Below are positions 44,921-55,850 of a DNA stretch of 64,000 bases, piece after piece. The notes beneath the pieces are model-generated. The model had not been told where the DNA came from, did not search any database, and saw nothing but the letters and a program-made list of their open reading frames with translations. Made by a program: the position numbers and the translations under genes. How positions within the stretch are numbered: position 1 is the stretch's first letter; each line of letters begins with the position of its first letter. The stretch spans positions 2,488,149 through 2,552,148 of the forward strand of contig JAKSZT010005175.1 in NCBI GenBank assembly GCA_026826555.1, read 5' to 3'. Source of the DNA: Tolypeutes matacus. Taxonomy: Eukaryota > Chordata > Mammalia > Cingulata > Chlamyphoridae.

Positions 44921-46640
44921 TTAGTTTGGGTTCATGCCACTTTAACATAAAAATGTAACATCATAGGAGAAGATCAGGCACATTATTCTAAAGTCACCAA
45001 CAAGTGCAAATTTACAAGAAGGAAAGAAAGTGCAAAAACAATCCTGTGTAAAGAAGGAGGAAGGACAGGATGCTTGAAATCCTTGCTGAAGCAGATACAT
45101 CTTCTGTTTAGTTTTATTTGCTTTATCCTCTGACTGAGCAACTGATTGACTTATTCACATCATGTCTGGAATCAGCTGATGTTTTAATGTCTGGTAGCCA
45201 TTAATATTAGTGTTCTGAGTGATCTCAATTTGCAGAAGCCATGCTCTTTTAGAGGCTTTGCTGGAGGTTGTTCTGCTTCAAACTTGAATATGTACTACTG
45301 ATGCCAATTGAAGACATCTACTTGATAAGAAAACAAACAAAAAAAGATTACCATTACAGATCTTTCATTTTATAACTACATTCTGAGTATTAATAATAAA
45401 AAGAGCTGTACATCTGTTGATTCCACACAGTCTGTTTTCCAAGATTTATTTCTAGAAAATACTGGAGACATTTAGGTAAATAATAAAAAAAATAAACTAA
45501 TCTATTTTTGACTTGGAGTTCTTTCTGTTGTACAGGTGAATCTGAGAATTTATACATAAATTCATGAGAAACCAATAAAAAAGTAAGGGGTGAAAGTGAA
45601 TTACAGATTTCAGTACACAATGATGGGGACAATTTTAGTTTTATTTTAGCTTTCAACAATCAGAAAAGCGGTCAGCTTTGTGGCAAATCATTTTTTGAGC
45701 TCTTCTGGATTAAAGAAGGTGCTAGAGAATCTATTCTGTTTTATCTCAAAGAATATTGAGAAGTGGATATGTCCTGCAAAAAGAAGCACCCCGTAATTTC
45801 CTATTTGTAAGCAATCTATTCTACATTCTCTCAGGAATTGGCTTAGCTAAGAAAAATGTGACAAACATTATTCTAATTCTTCCTCCTTATTTCAAAATTT
45901 CTAATTTCCTTTAATAGGATATATTCTTTCTTCTCTCTTTTCTCAGAGAAGGAGAACTTCTTTTTTGAAATATCAATTTACCACCATAAATTTACCTAGT
46001 CACTAAAACCTCCTTCTTTCCATAGTGAAGATTTATTCTGTTAAGAATTCTTCCACTGACTTCATACAGATAAGAGACAGGGCGAGTAGAATGATAGAGT
46101 GTAAAGAGTGGGTTGCTTTTTGTGGTAATTTTATCTGTTTGATTGTGGAAAATAATTAGATCTTTCTGCACTCTATTAACAGATTTGCTTTTATTTGTCT
46201 TTTTCCACTACAATTACATTTCTAAGCATTCCTTCTAATTTATGTTTTTTCTCTTTTTCATTTTATAGAATTTTTCTTTATAACTTTGTTCAGAAGAGTA
46301 ATTATTATACTCTCAGCTAATTAGCCATTTTCTTCTCATTGTTTTGATTGAATTGAATTTAACACTAGTAAATAATGCATCATTCTCCATTCTTTATTAC
46401 TATATTCACAATTTTTATGTTGATTAAATTTAAAGCCTATATACTTATATTTAAAACATTTTCCTACAAAGAAATGTTCTCCATTATATGACTGATGTAC
46501 AATATTTAAGTTTTAAAAAAATTAACTTAGAAATAAAGAATTGAGAATTGTATTACATACTATGATTCAATGGGATAGATATAAAAATTTGCTCTGAAAT
46601 TAAGATTTTCATTGTATATATAGACCATGTTGAAATTTAC
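44921..46640. other. Unassigned AT-rich intergenic sequence
   Basis: No genes, RNA genes or repeat families recognised. The longest frame is 89 codons and has no motif. Confidence 0.45.
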
Positions 46641-46649
46641 CTGAGCACT

Positions 46650-47165
46650 GTGGTCATGGACAACAGTAAAGGTTAAGAAATCCTTCTCCCATACACATTT
46701 TACATTTCAGAAAATGACTTGCTAAAAAGAACCACCCTTCCTTATATGACTTAAGTCTTATGGATGCTCCCCTTGTTTTGCTATGAAAAATCCTTCCAAA
46801 TTCCCATATTTCACCTCTTAAATGATTACCTGATTTGCTTATGTCCATTGATCAATCAGAACAAAATGCTTGTTAACCAAACTTTGGATAAGTTTCATTC
46901 ATTCCCCCATTCTCAGCCTGAGCCAGCATCTAGTCCCCCCCTCAGGTCCTCTCTTGAAGAATCAGCTGTCTTCAGTATAAAATATTCTCTGTTTTCCTAT
47001 ATGATCAGTGTGATATTTCAACCCACTTCTCCACACCAATTACTTTTTAGTCTTGTTTTGTTTTGGTTTTTTCTATAAAAGAAAAACTTTTTACCCAACT
47101 CGAGATGCTTGCTGCTATTTTGAATAAATTCTTTTCTTACCAGGTCCAGATTTGTTTTTATTTGA
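46650..47165 (+). mobile_element. LTR-like segment upstream of the olfactory receptor pseudogene
   Basis: A TATAAAA box at 47,074-47,080 and an AATAAA at 47,123-47,128 are spaced like an LTR promoter and polyadenylation signal, with C/T-rich sequence before and a 'cccaactcgagatgcttgctg' R-region-like stretch between (shortened). Ends are not certain and no internal retroviral part is seen. Confidence 0.4.
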
Positions 47166-47181
47166 CAGTATGATGACTACA

Positions 47182-47293
47182 GTAATGGGGTAATATCACC
47201 ATCTTTTCTCATCAAAAGAGACCATACTTACAATATTGCTCTCAAGGACGTAGTCTCTTTCAATGAAAAAAGATGGTGATATTATTTCATTAC
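47182..47293. repeat. Hairpin with 41-bp arms
   Basis: Arm 1 (47,182-47,222) and arm 2 (47,253-47,293) are inverted copies matching at 35 of 41 positions by eye, with a 30-base loop. Pairing may extend a few bases outward with one gap. All six mismatches are transitions. It ends 130 bases before the receptor start codon. Confidence 0.85.
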
Positions 47294-47384
47294 TCTAAGT
47301 CATGTTATGGGAAAAGTTTTTAAATAAATAAATGCATATTTTGCAAACAATACAACTTCAGGAAAACCTGTTAATAGTACTAAA

Positions 47385-47401
47385 TTCCTTTTTCCCACCA
47401 G
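47385..47401 (+). promoter_or_regulatory. Splice acceptor before the olfactory receptor coding exon
   Basis: A pyrimidine tract followed by CAG (AG at 47,400-47,401) lies 21 bases before the ATG. Olfactory receptor genes usually have an intron-free coding exon preceded by spliced non-coding exons, so this fits. No upstream exon was identified. Confidence 0.5.
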
Positions 47402-47422
47402 AGGAGCAATAGAGTCAAGGAC

Positions 47423-48354
47423 ATGAGCAACCACACAGTGGTGATTGAATTTTTCCTCATGGAATTCTTTGACACCAGGGAGCTCCAAGTCCTGCATGCG
47501 TTTCTGTTCATGTTGATTTACATGGCTATATTGGGCAATATTCTCATTGTCATCCTTGTCACCTTGCACCAGTGCCTTCACATCCCCACTCACTTCTTCC
47601 TGAAGAACTTGTCTCTCTTCAATCTTTGTCTCATTTCTGTCATTGTCCCCAAATCCATTCTCAACTCTCTGTCATTCAGAAGCACTATTTCTTTCCTGGG
47701 TTGCATCTTCCAGGTCTTTTTCATGATTCACTTTGCTTTGTCTGAGATGTTCAGCCTCACAGCCATGTCCTATGATCATTATGTGGCCATCTGCCACCTA
47801 CTGAACTATAACATCATTATGAGCAGGGGAGTCTGTGTGAGGATGGCAGCTGCCTCCTGGTTCCTTGGAGGATTCTTTAGTAGTTTATACTCAGCTGGCA
47901 TATTTTCTTTATTTTTCTGTGGCTCCAGAAATGTTTGTCAGTTTTTCTGTGCTGTCCCTTCATTATTAAAGATTTCTTGCTCTGAGTCACACATTACTAT
48001 TGATGTAAGTACAGCAATTGGAATACTTTATGGTTTTTTTCGGTTATTTGCCATTGTTATCTCATATGTCTTTATTTTCAATACAGTATTAAGCATACAT
48101 CTGTGCAAGGCCAGTCAAAAGCTTTCTCCACATGCCTGTCTCATTTTATAGTTGTGACTACATTTCTTCTAACAGGAGCAATTGCCTATCTTAAGCCAGT
48201 GTCAGAGTCCCCTATTCTCCTGCATTTTCTGCTGTCTGTGTTGTATTCAGTAGTGTCTCCCTCTTTGAACCCCATTGTTTATAGCCCAAGGAACAAGGAA
48301 ATCAAGGCAGCTCTGAGAAAGCTCCTGTGGAAACTTGATAGCAATAAGAAGTAG
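47423..48354 (+). pseudogene. Olfactory receptor, OR14-like, pseudogene (one-base deletion)
   Basis: A seven-helix odorant GPCR that would act in olfactory neuron cilia. The first frame (47,423-48,098) starts MSNHTVVIEF with an N-glycosylation site and has helix 1 with GN, helix 3 and the second extracellular loop. The rest (to 48,354) is in another frame. A single base is missing near 48,098, just before the KAFSTC motif of helix 6. The last part has LNPIVY of helix 7 and ends KLDSNKK. Corrected for that base it would span 310 codons, normal for the family. Further defects: DRY is changed to DHY (MSYDHYVAIC), and the usual PMYFFL at helix 2 reads PTHFFL. The wording of the loops (MSRGVCVRMAAASW, AYLKPVSESP) resembles OR14 receptors. 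It stands alone, with no second receptor in the window. Confidence 0.92.
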
Positions 48355-48359
48355 TAGTA

Positions 48360-49590
48360 ACAGAAATACAATTGTATAATAGTCACTATTTCTTTCCCAC
48401 TATGAATGATGACTCTTTGATATTAAGTATGTAATTTAATACTTCTGATTTGATTTTTTAATCTGATATTTGTCAGGTGGAGTAGATTCTTCTCTGATTG
48501 TAATAGGTTCCATCCTGCTGTATCAAAGTTTTTTCCTTAGTGTTATTGAGTCATATCTTATTCACTCTAGCAGACTTTATTGTATGAAATTAAAGATTTT
48601 CTATCTTGCCAAAAACTGCACTACTACTATTTATGTCTATTTTAGGCATCATTTTCATATGTTAAATTTTATCTAATTGAAAAAATCTTGGAGAGGAAGA
48701 ACAATCATTTATATTAAAAATACCTGCATTGGATTTTGGGTTCAAATACATATAAATAGTTTTATATAGATATTATGTAGTGGCCCTTTCATTACATATG
48801 TGCTATGTGTTAGAAAAATGATATTGTATTTTTTAACAATTGATATATTAGAACATTCCATGCACCATAATTGAACATCAGTTTTCTTTGCATAATATAT
48901 TTAAAAGTTATTTCATCAAAATAATGACTAACTGCATTATTTAATATTATTTCTTCACATCATTTAGAAATATTGTTTTTTAAGCAAAGCAACAAAATTT
49001 TCAGAAAAATAATTGAGAAACACTTCTTCCAACCATTTATTTGACACCCAAGAACTCAGCACCAACTAAGAACTGTTGTCAGGTTTGTTTGTTTTTTCCT
49101 CCTCAAGAGTATGGTCTCTCATTGATAGTATTTTAGAATTACTATATAAATCTTGCTTGTTTAAAAAATAACTTGAATATAACATGTTCTCAAAAAATTT
49201 ATGCAGCTTATATTACAAATTGTTGTTTTCTTTAACTGTTACCCAAAATTTACAATTCTGAGATGTTGATTTTAGATTGGAAATTGTCATGAAGTCATTG
49301 TCATGTCATGTCATGTAGTCTGTTCTTTCCAAGTGTTGCAAGTACAGTATGAGGCAGGATCAACTCTCCTTTCCCAACTGTGTCACTAAGCACATGTGCA
49401 CCACCATATTGCAATCCTGGAAAATAACCTTCACTTTTATAAACACCCAAGAAAGAAAGACATAATAAATAGCAACAGAATCAAATGACTAATTCAGGGT
49501 TCCCTGGAATTTCCAAGAGTGGTGGATACCTCAATTATTATTCATTAACTTCATACAATATTCTGTTTTTGAAGGTCATGGGATGTACCT
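48360..49590. other. Unassigned AT-rich sequence downstream of the receptor
   Basis: No repeats or genes recognised. A short TCATG-repeat tract lies near 49,295-49,315. Confidence 0.45.
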
Positions 49591-49594
49591 GATT

Positions 49595-49688
49595 GTTTTT
49601 TTTTAGGAACTGGGGCCAGGTATTGAACCTGGGACCTCATATGTGGAAAGCCAGTGCTCAACCACTGAACCACATTAGCTTCTCTGAG
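49595..49688 (-). mobile_element. tRNA-derived SINE (DAS-type), minus strand, copy 1
   Basis: Poly T at 49,596-49,604, then the reversed B box (ATTGAACCTGGG) and reversed A box (ACCACTGAACCACA). This is the mirror image of the SINE at 30,666 but more diverged. Confidence 0.8.
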
Positions 49689-49721
49689 TTGGATTTTGTT
49701 TGCTTTGCTTATTTGTTTTTG

Positions 49722-49812
49722 TTTGTTTTTTTCAGGAGACACTGGGAACCAAACCTGCCCCCCCCATATGAGAGGTGGGCACTCAACCTCTTGAATCACA
49801 TCCACTCACCAG
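49722..49812 (-). mobile_element. tRNA-derived SINE (DAS-type), minus strand, copy 2
   Basis: Second, weaker copy in the same orientation about 35 bases further on: T-rich tail, 'gggaaccaaacctg' reversed B box and 'cttgaatcacatccactc' reversed 5' part. Confidence 0.65.
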
Positions 49813-50460
49813 TTTATTTTTTGTTAACATTTTTATTGAAGTTTGTCATTCATACATGAACATCCATAAACTAACTGTATAGTAAAAGTTGTGAACTTAC
49901 AAATCAAACATGCATATCATCATATGGGGCTTACTCCCATCCATTACCCCACAACCAACATGATGCATTGTTTTTAAACAACTCTTAGAAATTATGAAAG
50001 AGCATCTTCAAAATATTACTACTAACTATAGCCAATATATTATATTTGGTGTATTTTCTTCCAACTTACCCAATTATGAACACCCTGTATTAGCATTATA
50101 TTCTTCTTATAGTTCATGAGAGAATTTTCTCATGTTTGTTCAACTAACCATAATCCATCTTACACTACAGATCTCATTGGGTCATACAGCCTTATGCTTT
50201 GTACAATCCATTTAAAGTGTACACACATTTGCTCTCATTTTCATCACAGAGTTGTGCTGTCATCACCTCAGTCAATTTTAGAAGGTTTTCATTATTTCAA
50301 AAGGAAAAATCCCATATCCCCCTTCTACCCTCCCTATTGTTGTCCCTTAGAATTGATATGGTGTCTTCTTTGCCATTGTTGCAAAAATATTACAATACTA
50401 TGGATGTAATTTATTTTTATACTTCAAGATAAAATGAGAATTGTAGCAATTCAATATTTA
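49813..50460 (-). mobile_element. Old L1 3' UTR-like sequence, minus strand
   Basis: 'ttaacatttttattgaagt', 'catttaaagtgtacac', 'tcacagagttgtgctgtcat' and 'cagtcaattttagaaggttttc' follow the order of an old mammalian L1 3' end on the complementary strand. Confidence 0.55.
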
Positions 50461-50864
50461 TGGACTATAATAAGGGAAAGTTGTTAGAAATAATTATATT
50501 TCACGGACACATATTCACTCAAGTTTTTGCTTGTATATCTCCTTAATAACATAGAACAATATCATGTATTTTAAAATTAGAAAGTGTTAATTTATTAACT
50601 CAATCACCTTGCCAAAGTAAGGTAATTTAACACTGGATGGAGGGTAAAATAATATTCCCAATATAAAATTATCATTATTAAAAGAACCTACAATGTGGAG
50701 AATCCAAATAAGTATATGTAGATGACACCAATATTTCCCAATTGATACTTAATTGCATTTTTTTCTCTAATAGATCAAATACATATGTAAGTGTATGTGG
50801 TGTGTTCATGTGTGCATGTATGTACATGAATATATATATATATAAAGATATGTTAAAATAATTG
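50461..50864. other. Unassigned AT-rich sequence
   Basis: Contains a TG/TA-rich microsatellite near 50,790-50,845. Nothing else recognised. Confidence 0.45.
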
Positions 50865-51270
50865 TTATAAGCTATTGACTCAGACAATTATGGAGACCGG
50901 CAAGTCTGAAATCTATAAGGCAGGCCACAGGCTTGAAAGTCCCATAAAGATGATGTTGATAATTTGAGACCAAATTCTTTAGGAGCAAAAGTGCAGGTTA
51001 GAAATGCCAGTACAAGTTGATGTTGAGGTCTTGAGGTAAAAAAAAAAAATTTAACCACTGGAATCTGAAGATCTTGCTATGAAAACCTCCAGATAATTGG
51101 ATGAAACCCACAACTTTCTGGAGTCCAATCTACTTTACGTAAAGTGCATGGCTTATAGATGCTAATCGATCTACAAAACACCTCCACAATAACAACATGA
51201 CCATTATCTGACCAAATAACTAGACATCATAACTTAATCAAATTAACACATAAAATTAATGATTATAATT
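50865..51270 (-). mobile_element. MLT2-like (ERVL) LTR, minus strand, diverged
   Basis: The blocks 'attatggagaccggcaagtc', 'ttggatgaaacccaca', 'ccaatctactttacgtaaag' and 'caccattatctgaccaaat'-like sequence follow the order of an MLT2 LTR read backwards, ending near 'aattaacacataaaattaat'. It is more worn than the copy at 34,120. Confidence 0.6.
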
Positions 51271-51720
51271 CATTTCTTTTCAACATGACCTCCATACACA
51301 TCTTCTTAAATAATATTTAATCTCTAATAAAAATGTAACAAAATCATAATATTACTTAACATGATACAATTATCCTGAATCCAACAGAAAAGGTACTAAT
51401 TCTTTCTTAGAGGAGGATTCAAACTTTTGGGTGATATTCACTCTTGTCCTTGATAAATTTAATACAACTTATAATATATGATAAAGGGACAAGAAAGAAG
51501 AATAAAAGGATATTATAACAAAACAAGGAAGAAAATACTCATAAAAATTACAGTCCTCATTTCTGTCATAGCTAGTATTTGTAACTACCTTCTTACTCAA
51601 ACCCTTCCATAATTCCTTTGACTACAGCATCTCAGCTGGTTGTGATCCTTTGCACAGAGTAGTGACACAAACCTTCATTTCTAAAGAGTCTGCACCATTA
51701 GCATTTTGCCTGAAATAGGT
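51271..51720 (-). mobile_element. ERVL interior fragment
   Basis: Resembles the sequence just inside the ERVL LTR at 34,560-34,860, with 'gatattcactctt' and 'aatacaactt' blocks in the same order. No frame is preserved. Confidence 0.45.
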
Positions 51721-52479
51721 TGCTGTATATATACAAGATTTCATCCCCAATGGGATGAATTAAGTTTATGATCAATTTCTCTAGGGAATTTAGCTCCAAG
51801 AAACCACAGCCTATCTTCTGGAGCCCCCCAAAAGGCATGTTCTTTTCAGGATGATGGATTTTAGAGAGCTGGAGGGAACACTTTTCTCCCAGAAAAAAAT
51901 AGCTAGAGGACAGGCAGGGACTATCTGGAGGGCTTCCCTTGGACTCAGGACATGAGGAGAATGTTAGATGCAACTCAAAAGAGGGAGGAATGAAGGAAAG
52001 GCATCACAGCTGGCTGAAAAATTTTTTGAGTAGAGCTGCAAAAGCAGCAGTGGGTGACCATACCCTACCTATGGAACAAATAGCAGTTTGTGGACTGCAG
52101 TGGCTGTGGAATGTAGTGGATGTAGTCTGAGAGGGTTGCAGGGGTCCTCTTCCTTAAGAAAGAAGAGAAGTCTGCTGCATTAGAGAGGTAGTACATTTCA
52201 AGGTGAGGTGTGGTCAAGGCATTACTTTCACTGAGAGCCAGAAAGGAGCTAAAAATAATTTGCCTTCTCAAACACCCTCCCTACTGCCTTGGGCTGGTTG
52301 CTGAGGAGACAGAGGGAGGGAGGCGGTGGCTGACCAAAACAGAAAAACAGCTTCTGAAAAAGTTTGTTTGTGAAGAGAGCCCTGAAGATATTGTTTCTGC
52401 ACCAACCACCTGCCCAAGGAGTTATTTTGAATGCATTCATCGCAAAGCACATGGGGTCTAAGCTGGCCTTGACCAAATG
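51721..52479. other. Unassigned, partly L1 5' UTR-like
   Basis: A short segment near 51,885-51,920 (AAAAAATAGCTAGAGGACAG) matches the start of the L1 5' UTR ('aaaatagctagaggacaag' at 19,915-19,897 on the minus strand and 29,020 on the plus strand). The rest has moderate GC, frames up to 83 codons and no recognised family. Confidence 0.35.
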
Positions 52480-53515
52480 AGGGAAAAAGTAAAGACAAAT
52501 GGGTTTAAATGGCTAAGAGACTTCAAAATGAATCTGGAGGTCATTCCAGAGGTTGTGCTTATGTATGCCTTAGCAGAATCTCTTTCACTGCCAAAGTAAA
52601 TATTGTCTCAAATAGCTAAGCTCCTGAGGGCTCTGGAGACATTCAGACACCATAGGCAGGGCAGACAGCTCAGGAGTTTGATACCCTGCAAGTGCGCCCT
52701 ACTTGGGAATTTATGCTCCCAAATGTGACAGAGTTGGACTCAGTTGTGGTTTCCACATGGCTCTTCTGCCCCTTCTATTTGAACTTATAGTTAGTAATAG
52801 AGTTGATAGGTGTATGTCCAAGAGACTTAAATCTTTGGGCTGTCCATGTGCCAGCTAGGCCCTGAATCTCAACAGAGTTGCAAAACCTACTCTTCAGTTC
52901 ATTGGTCTCACCCAAGACAACTAACAAGGAGATCATGATGGACAACAACCATACCAAAGAACTGAGAGAATCTGCAACTGCAATCAAGATAGTGCCATCT
53001 GTCTGCCCCATGGGATCTAAGCCCCTGTTCAATTAGAGGTGGAGTGGGCATCACCATTCCAGAATCCTCAGGATTGGAGAATGAATGATGGACTAGAGAA
53101 GACTTACTGGTATTCTACTATAAACTTATTGTGATTCTAGAAATGGAAGAACTTTTATCACTGGTGTGGAGGCAGTGGTCACTGGAAGTTCTGAGAGCAG
53201 GGAGAGGGGAAAAACAGGTGTAATATGGAGGCATTTTCAGGACTTGGGAATTGTCCTGAATGACACTGCAATGATAAATACAGGCCATTATATATCTTGT
53301 CATAATATACAAATTTCTGTGGAAGTGAGTGTAAAGTATAATCCACACTTGGTGGCAATGGTCCAAAATGTGTTCATCAATTGTAACAAATGTACCACAC
53401 TAATGAAGGATGTTGTCAATGTGGGGAAATGTGGGAGCGCTATCAAGCAGGGAATATGGGAATCTCCAATATTTTTTATGTAACATTTATGTAATCTAAA
53501 TATCTTTAAAAATTA
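52480..53515 (+). mobile_element. 1.6-kb retroposon family, copy F (5'-truncated)
   Basis: Starts at the 'aaagacaaatgggtttaaat' block and aligns with copies B and C to the shared 3' module near 53,360-53,480, followed by an A/T-rich tail (TTTAAAAATTAAAAATAAAAA). Confidence 0.65.
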
Positions 53516-54060
53516 AAAATAAAAATGTATGTTAACAAAACATTCTGTAATGGACTTGAATAATAACAGCACATCTCTGTGATTAAACTGAGAGCCACTG
53601 AGTATACACATTAGATGGATTGTACACTGCATGGGACCATATAACACAGTCAATAATGGACTATGCTTAATGGTACAAATATGAGATCATTCTCTTATGA
53701 ATTATAATAAGTATACAATATTAATATATGGTATTAATAGTTGGATGGCTTGTGGGAAAATACACCAAATATATGCTATGGACTATGGATAACAATAATA
53801 TTAAATGATGTTCTTTCAACATTTGTAATGAAAGTGTCACAAATGTGTTGGTGTGGTGGTGGGGCAATGTCACCTGAGTGACAAAAATAAATAATGAATA
53901 AAATGACAAATTATTTTTATTAGGCTTTGCCAAAGAAACCTCACAAATATTAGCACATTCTTATCAAATTAATCCTACCAGCAACATTAGTTTTAGACAT
54001 GTCCATGGTGCTCTCCAGCAAATTACAGAAAATGAAATGGAAGTAGGGAGCTGATATATT
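53516..54060. other. Spacer, probably L1 3' UTR debris
   Basis: 'atggactatgcttaatggta' and 'tgtaatgaaagtgtcacaaat' recall L1 3' end blocks, but order and ends are unclear. Confidence 0.35.
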
Positions 54061-54240
54061 CTTTTAAAAAGGCTTTTAGAAACAATTACCATTTGACCCA
54101 GCAATACCGTTTCTAGGTATAAACACAAAAGTTTTGAAAGCAAGGACTTCAAGAGATATTTGCATACTGATATTCATACCAGCATTATTCACAAATGCCA
54201 AAAGCAATACAAGTGTCCAACAATGTATGAATGGGCAAAT
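54061..54240 (+). pseudogene. L1 ORF2 C-terminal fragment
   Basis: Encodes the region equivalent to 14,390-14,250 of the minus-strand copy ([13 protein letters not shown] start, [11 protein letters not shown], then NAKSNT). The frame is broken. Confidence 0.6.
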
Positions 54241-54249
54241 AACATGCAG

Positions 54250-54712
54250 TAACTTCTTTACAAGGGAAATCAGAAAATACTTAGAGATGAATGAAAACCA
54301 AGACACAACATATCATAATTTACGGGATGCAGTGAAGGCGATACTCAGATGGAAATTTATAGCTGTGAATGCCTGTATTAAAAAAGAACAAAGATCAAAT
54401 TAAGAACCTCCCTTGACTTGTTGAACTAGAAAAGGAAGAGTAAAGTATACCCAAAGTTATCAGAAGGTAGGAAGATTAGAGAAGAGATAAATAAAATAGG
54501 GTAGAAAAAAATTGAGAGTAAACAAAACAAAAAGTTGGTTATTAAAAAAAAAATCAATAAAATTAACAAGACTATCTAGACTCACAAAGGAAAAAAGAAA
54601 AGACACAACTAAAATCAGAAATGAAAATGTTGATATCACGACTGCTCTTACAGAAATAAAAAGGATTATAAGCAAATCTATGAACAATTGCACGCAACAA
54701 ATTAGGGAAGGG
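54250..54712 (+). pseudogene. L1 ORF2 middle fragment, out of order
   Basis: [21 protein letters not shown] and the lysine-rich '[14 protein letters not shown]' block come from the middle of ORF2, yet lie downstream of the C-terminal fragment. A second open stretch (54,512-54,736) holds KTKSWLLKK. Two separate L1 pieces, or a rearranged one. Confidence 0.6.
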
Positions 54713-54734
54713 GAAGGGGGTGGATACTGTAACT

Positions 54735-55560
54735 AGTGTTCACCATAATTCTACCAGGAACTCCGCAGGAACCCACAGGGCTAAAGACCCCTCCCCCAAC
54801 ACAAGAGGAGCTTGGGCGCCCGGTGGGGTGTTCTGTCTAGTCCGCCCCCCGGCGGATGTCCTGGAGAACTCGCACCTTCTGACTCTGCCCGGATTCCCAC
54901 TCCACCCCGGCGTGGGCGATCCCCTCAGCCGCTTCCTGCTCCGCGGCTGCAAGACAGAGCCGCTGGCAGCCCAGCCCCGGGCAAAGGAGAGCCGGAGGGG
55001 ACCGGCGGCAGCAGTAGGACAGTGCCAGGGCGCTCCAGGGTTACTGGAAAGTCAAGGGAGGAGCGCGAGGAGGACGACCTCCCCCTGCAGGCTGGTCGCA
55101 AGTCCCCGGGGGAGGGGGAAAGGGGGAGGGACTAGGAGCGGGCCCTGCACTGACTCTGGGCCTCCACCGCAGGCTCCCAGCGCCTGAGCGCACCTTGGGC
55201 TTCACGTGGGACCTTCTGATCCTCGCCCACCGCGGACTGAAGCCACCCTGGCCCCCAGCCGCTGCCTTCTAGGAACCACCGGAGAGCACCTACCGCGACC
55301 ATGAGCCTTAGGTCTACGGCCTCAACAATCTGCGGGAGGTGCATGGGGACCAGCTGGACCGCGCCTGTGCTCCACACCTGGGCCAGGAATACTTGAGAGC
55401 GCCGGCACACTGGGAGCCCAGCCCTGCGGTCCTGGCAGGAGTAGAAAGAACACCTGCCTGATGAGGATGCTTCCTTCGTGCAGCCCCCAGAGGTGGAGGT
55501 GCAGTATTCCTGTGACCCTTGCCCCTCACCCCCTCCGTGCTTTGAACCCTGTATAGACTC
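54735..55560 (+). other. CpG-rich block, possible retrocopy or CpG island
   Basis: GC-rich sequence with many CpGs starts abruptly after L1 debris. A start codon at 55,302 has a good context (GCGACCATGA) but its frame is short. In the next frame a 30-codon piece (VYGLNNLREVHGDQLDRACA and on) and later, in a third frame, a piece containing EDASFVQPPEVEVQYSC look protein-like but are joined by stops and shifts. I do not recognise the parent gene. The frames of 107 and 155 codons at 54,720-55,187 look like GC-driven chance. The best reading is a processed pseudogene; a CpG-island promoter of an unseen gene is the alternative. Confidence 0.5.
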
Positions 55561-55850
55561 CCTTTGTCAAATGCTCTGCTGTAAACTTTTTTCAAATGTA
55601 AAAAGCACAATTCCATAAAGTCTGTGGTGAAACTTTTCCCCAGGCGCAGCTTGTGGCATCAGTGAATTTAAAATACAGCTTTTCTGAGGTGAACTCTTGT
55701 TTCTGAGTGAGCCTAAGAAGGGTTTCTTGGGGGAAAAAAAATCAAGTTTGCATAGTGTTTTCTCAAAAGTAATATGCATTTTAATAGATTTTTTTTTTTT
55801 TTTTTTTAATCTGGGCTCTTTAGATGTTTTAAAGAAAAAAAATAAAAATG
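55561..55850 (+). other. Possible 3' UTR of the retrocopy
   Basis: The composition returns to AT-rich. A T run of about 19 lies near 55,789-55,807 and an AAAAAAAATAAAAATGAAT end near 55,833-55,850 could be a polyadenylation signal and worn A tail. Confidence 0.4.

Noticed and set aside
54720..55187. 155- and 107-codon overlapping frames in the GC-rich block
   Set aside because: Few stop codons are expected in GC-rich DNA; composition is Pro/Gly/Arg-rich with no domain, and two frames are open at once.
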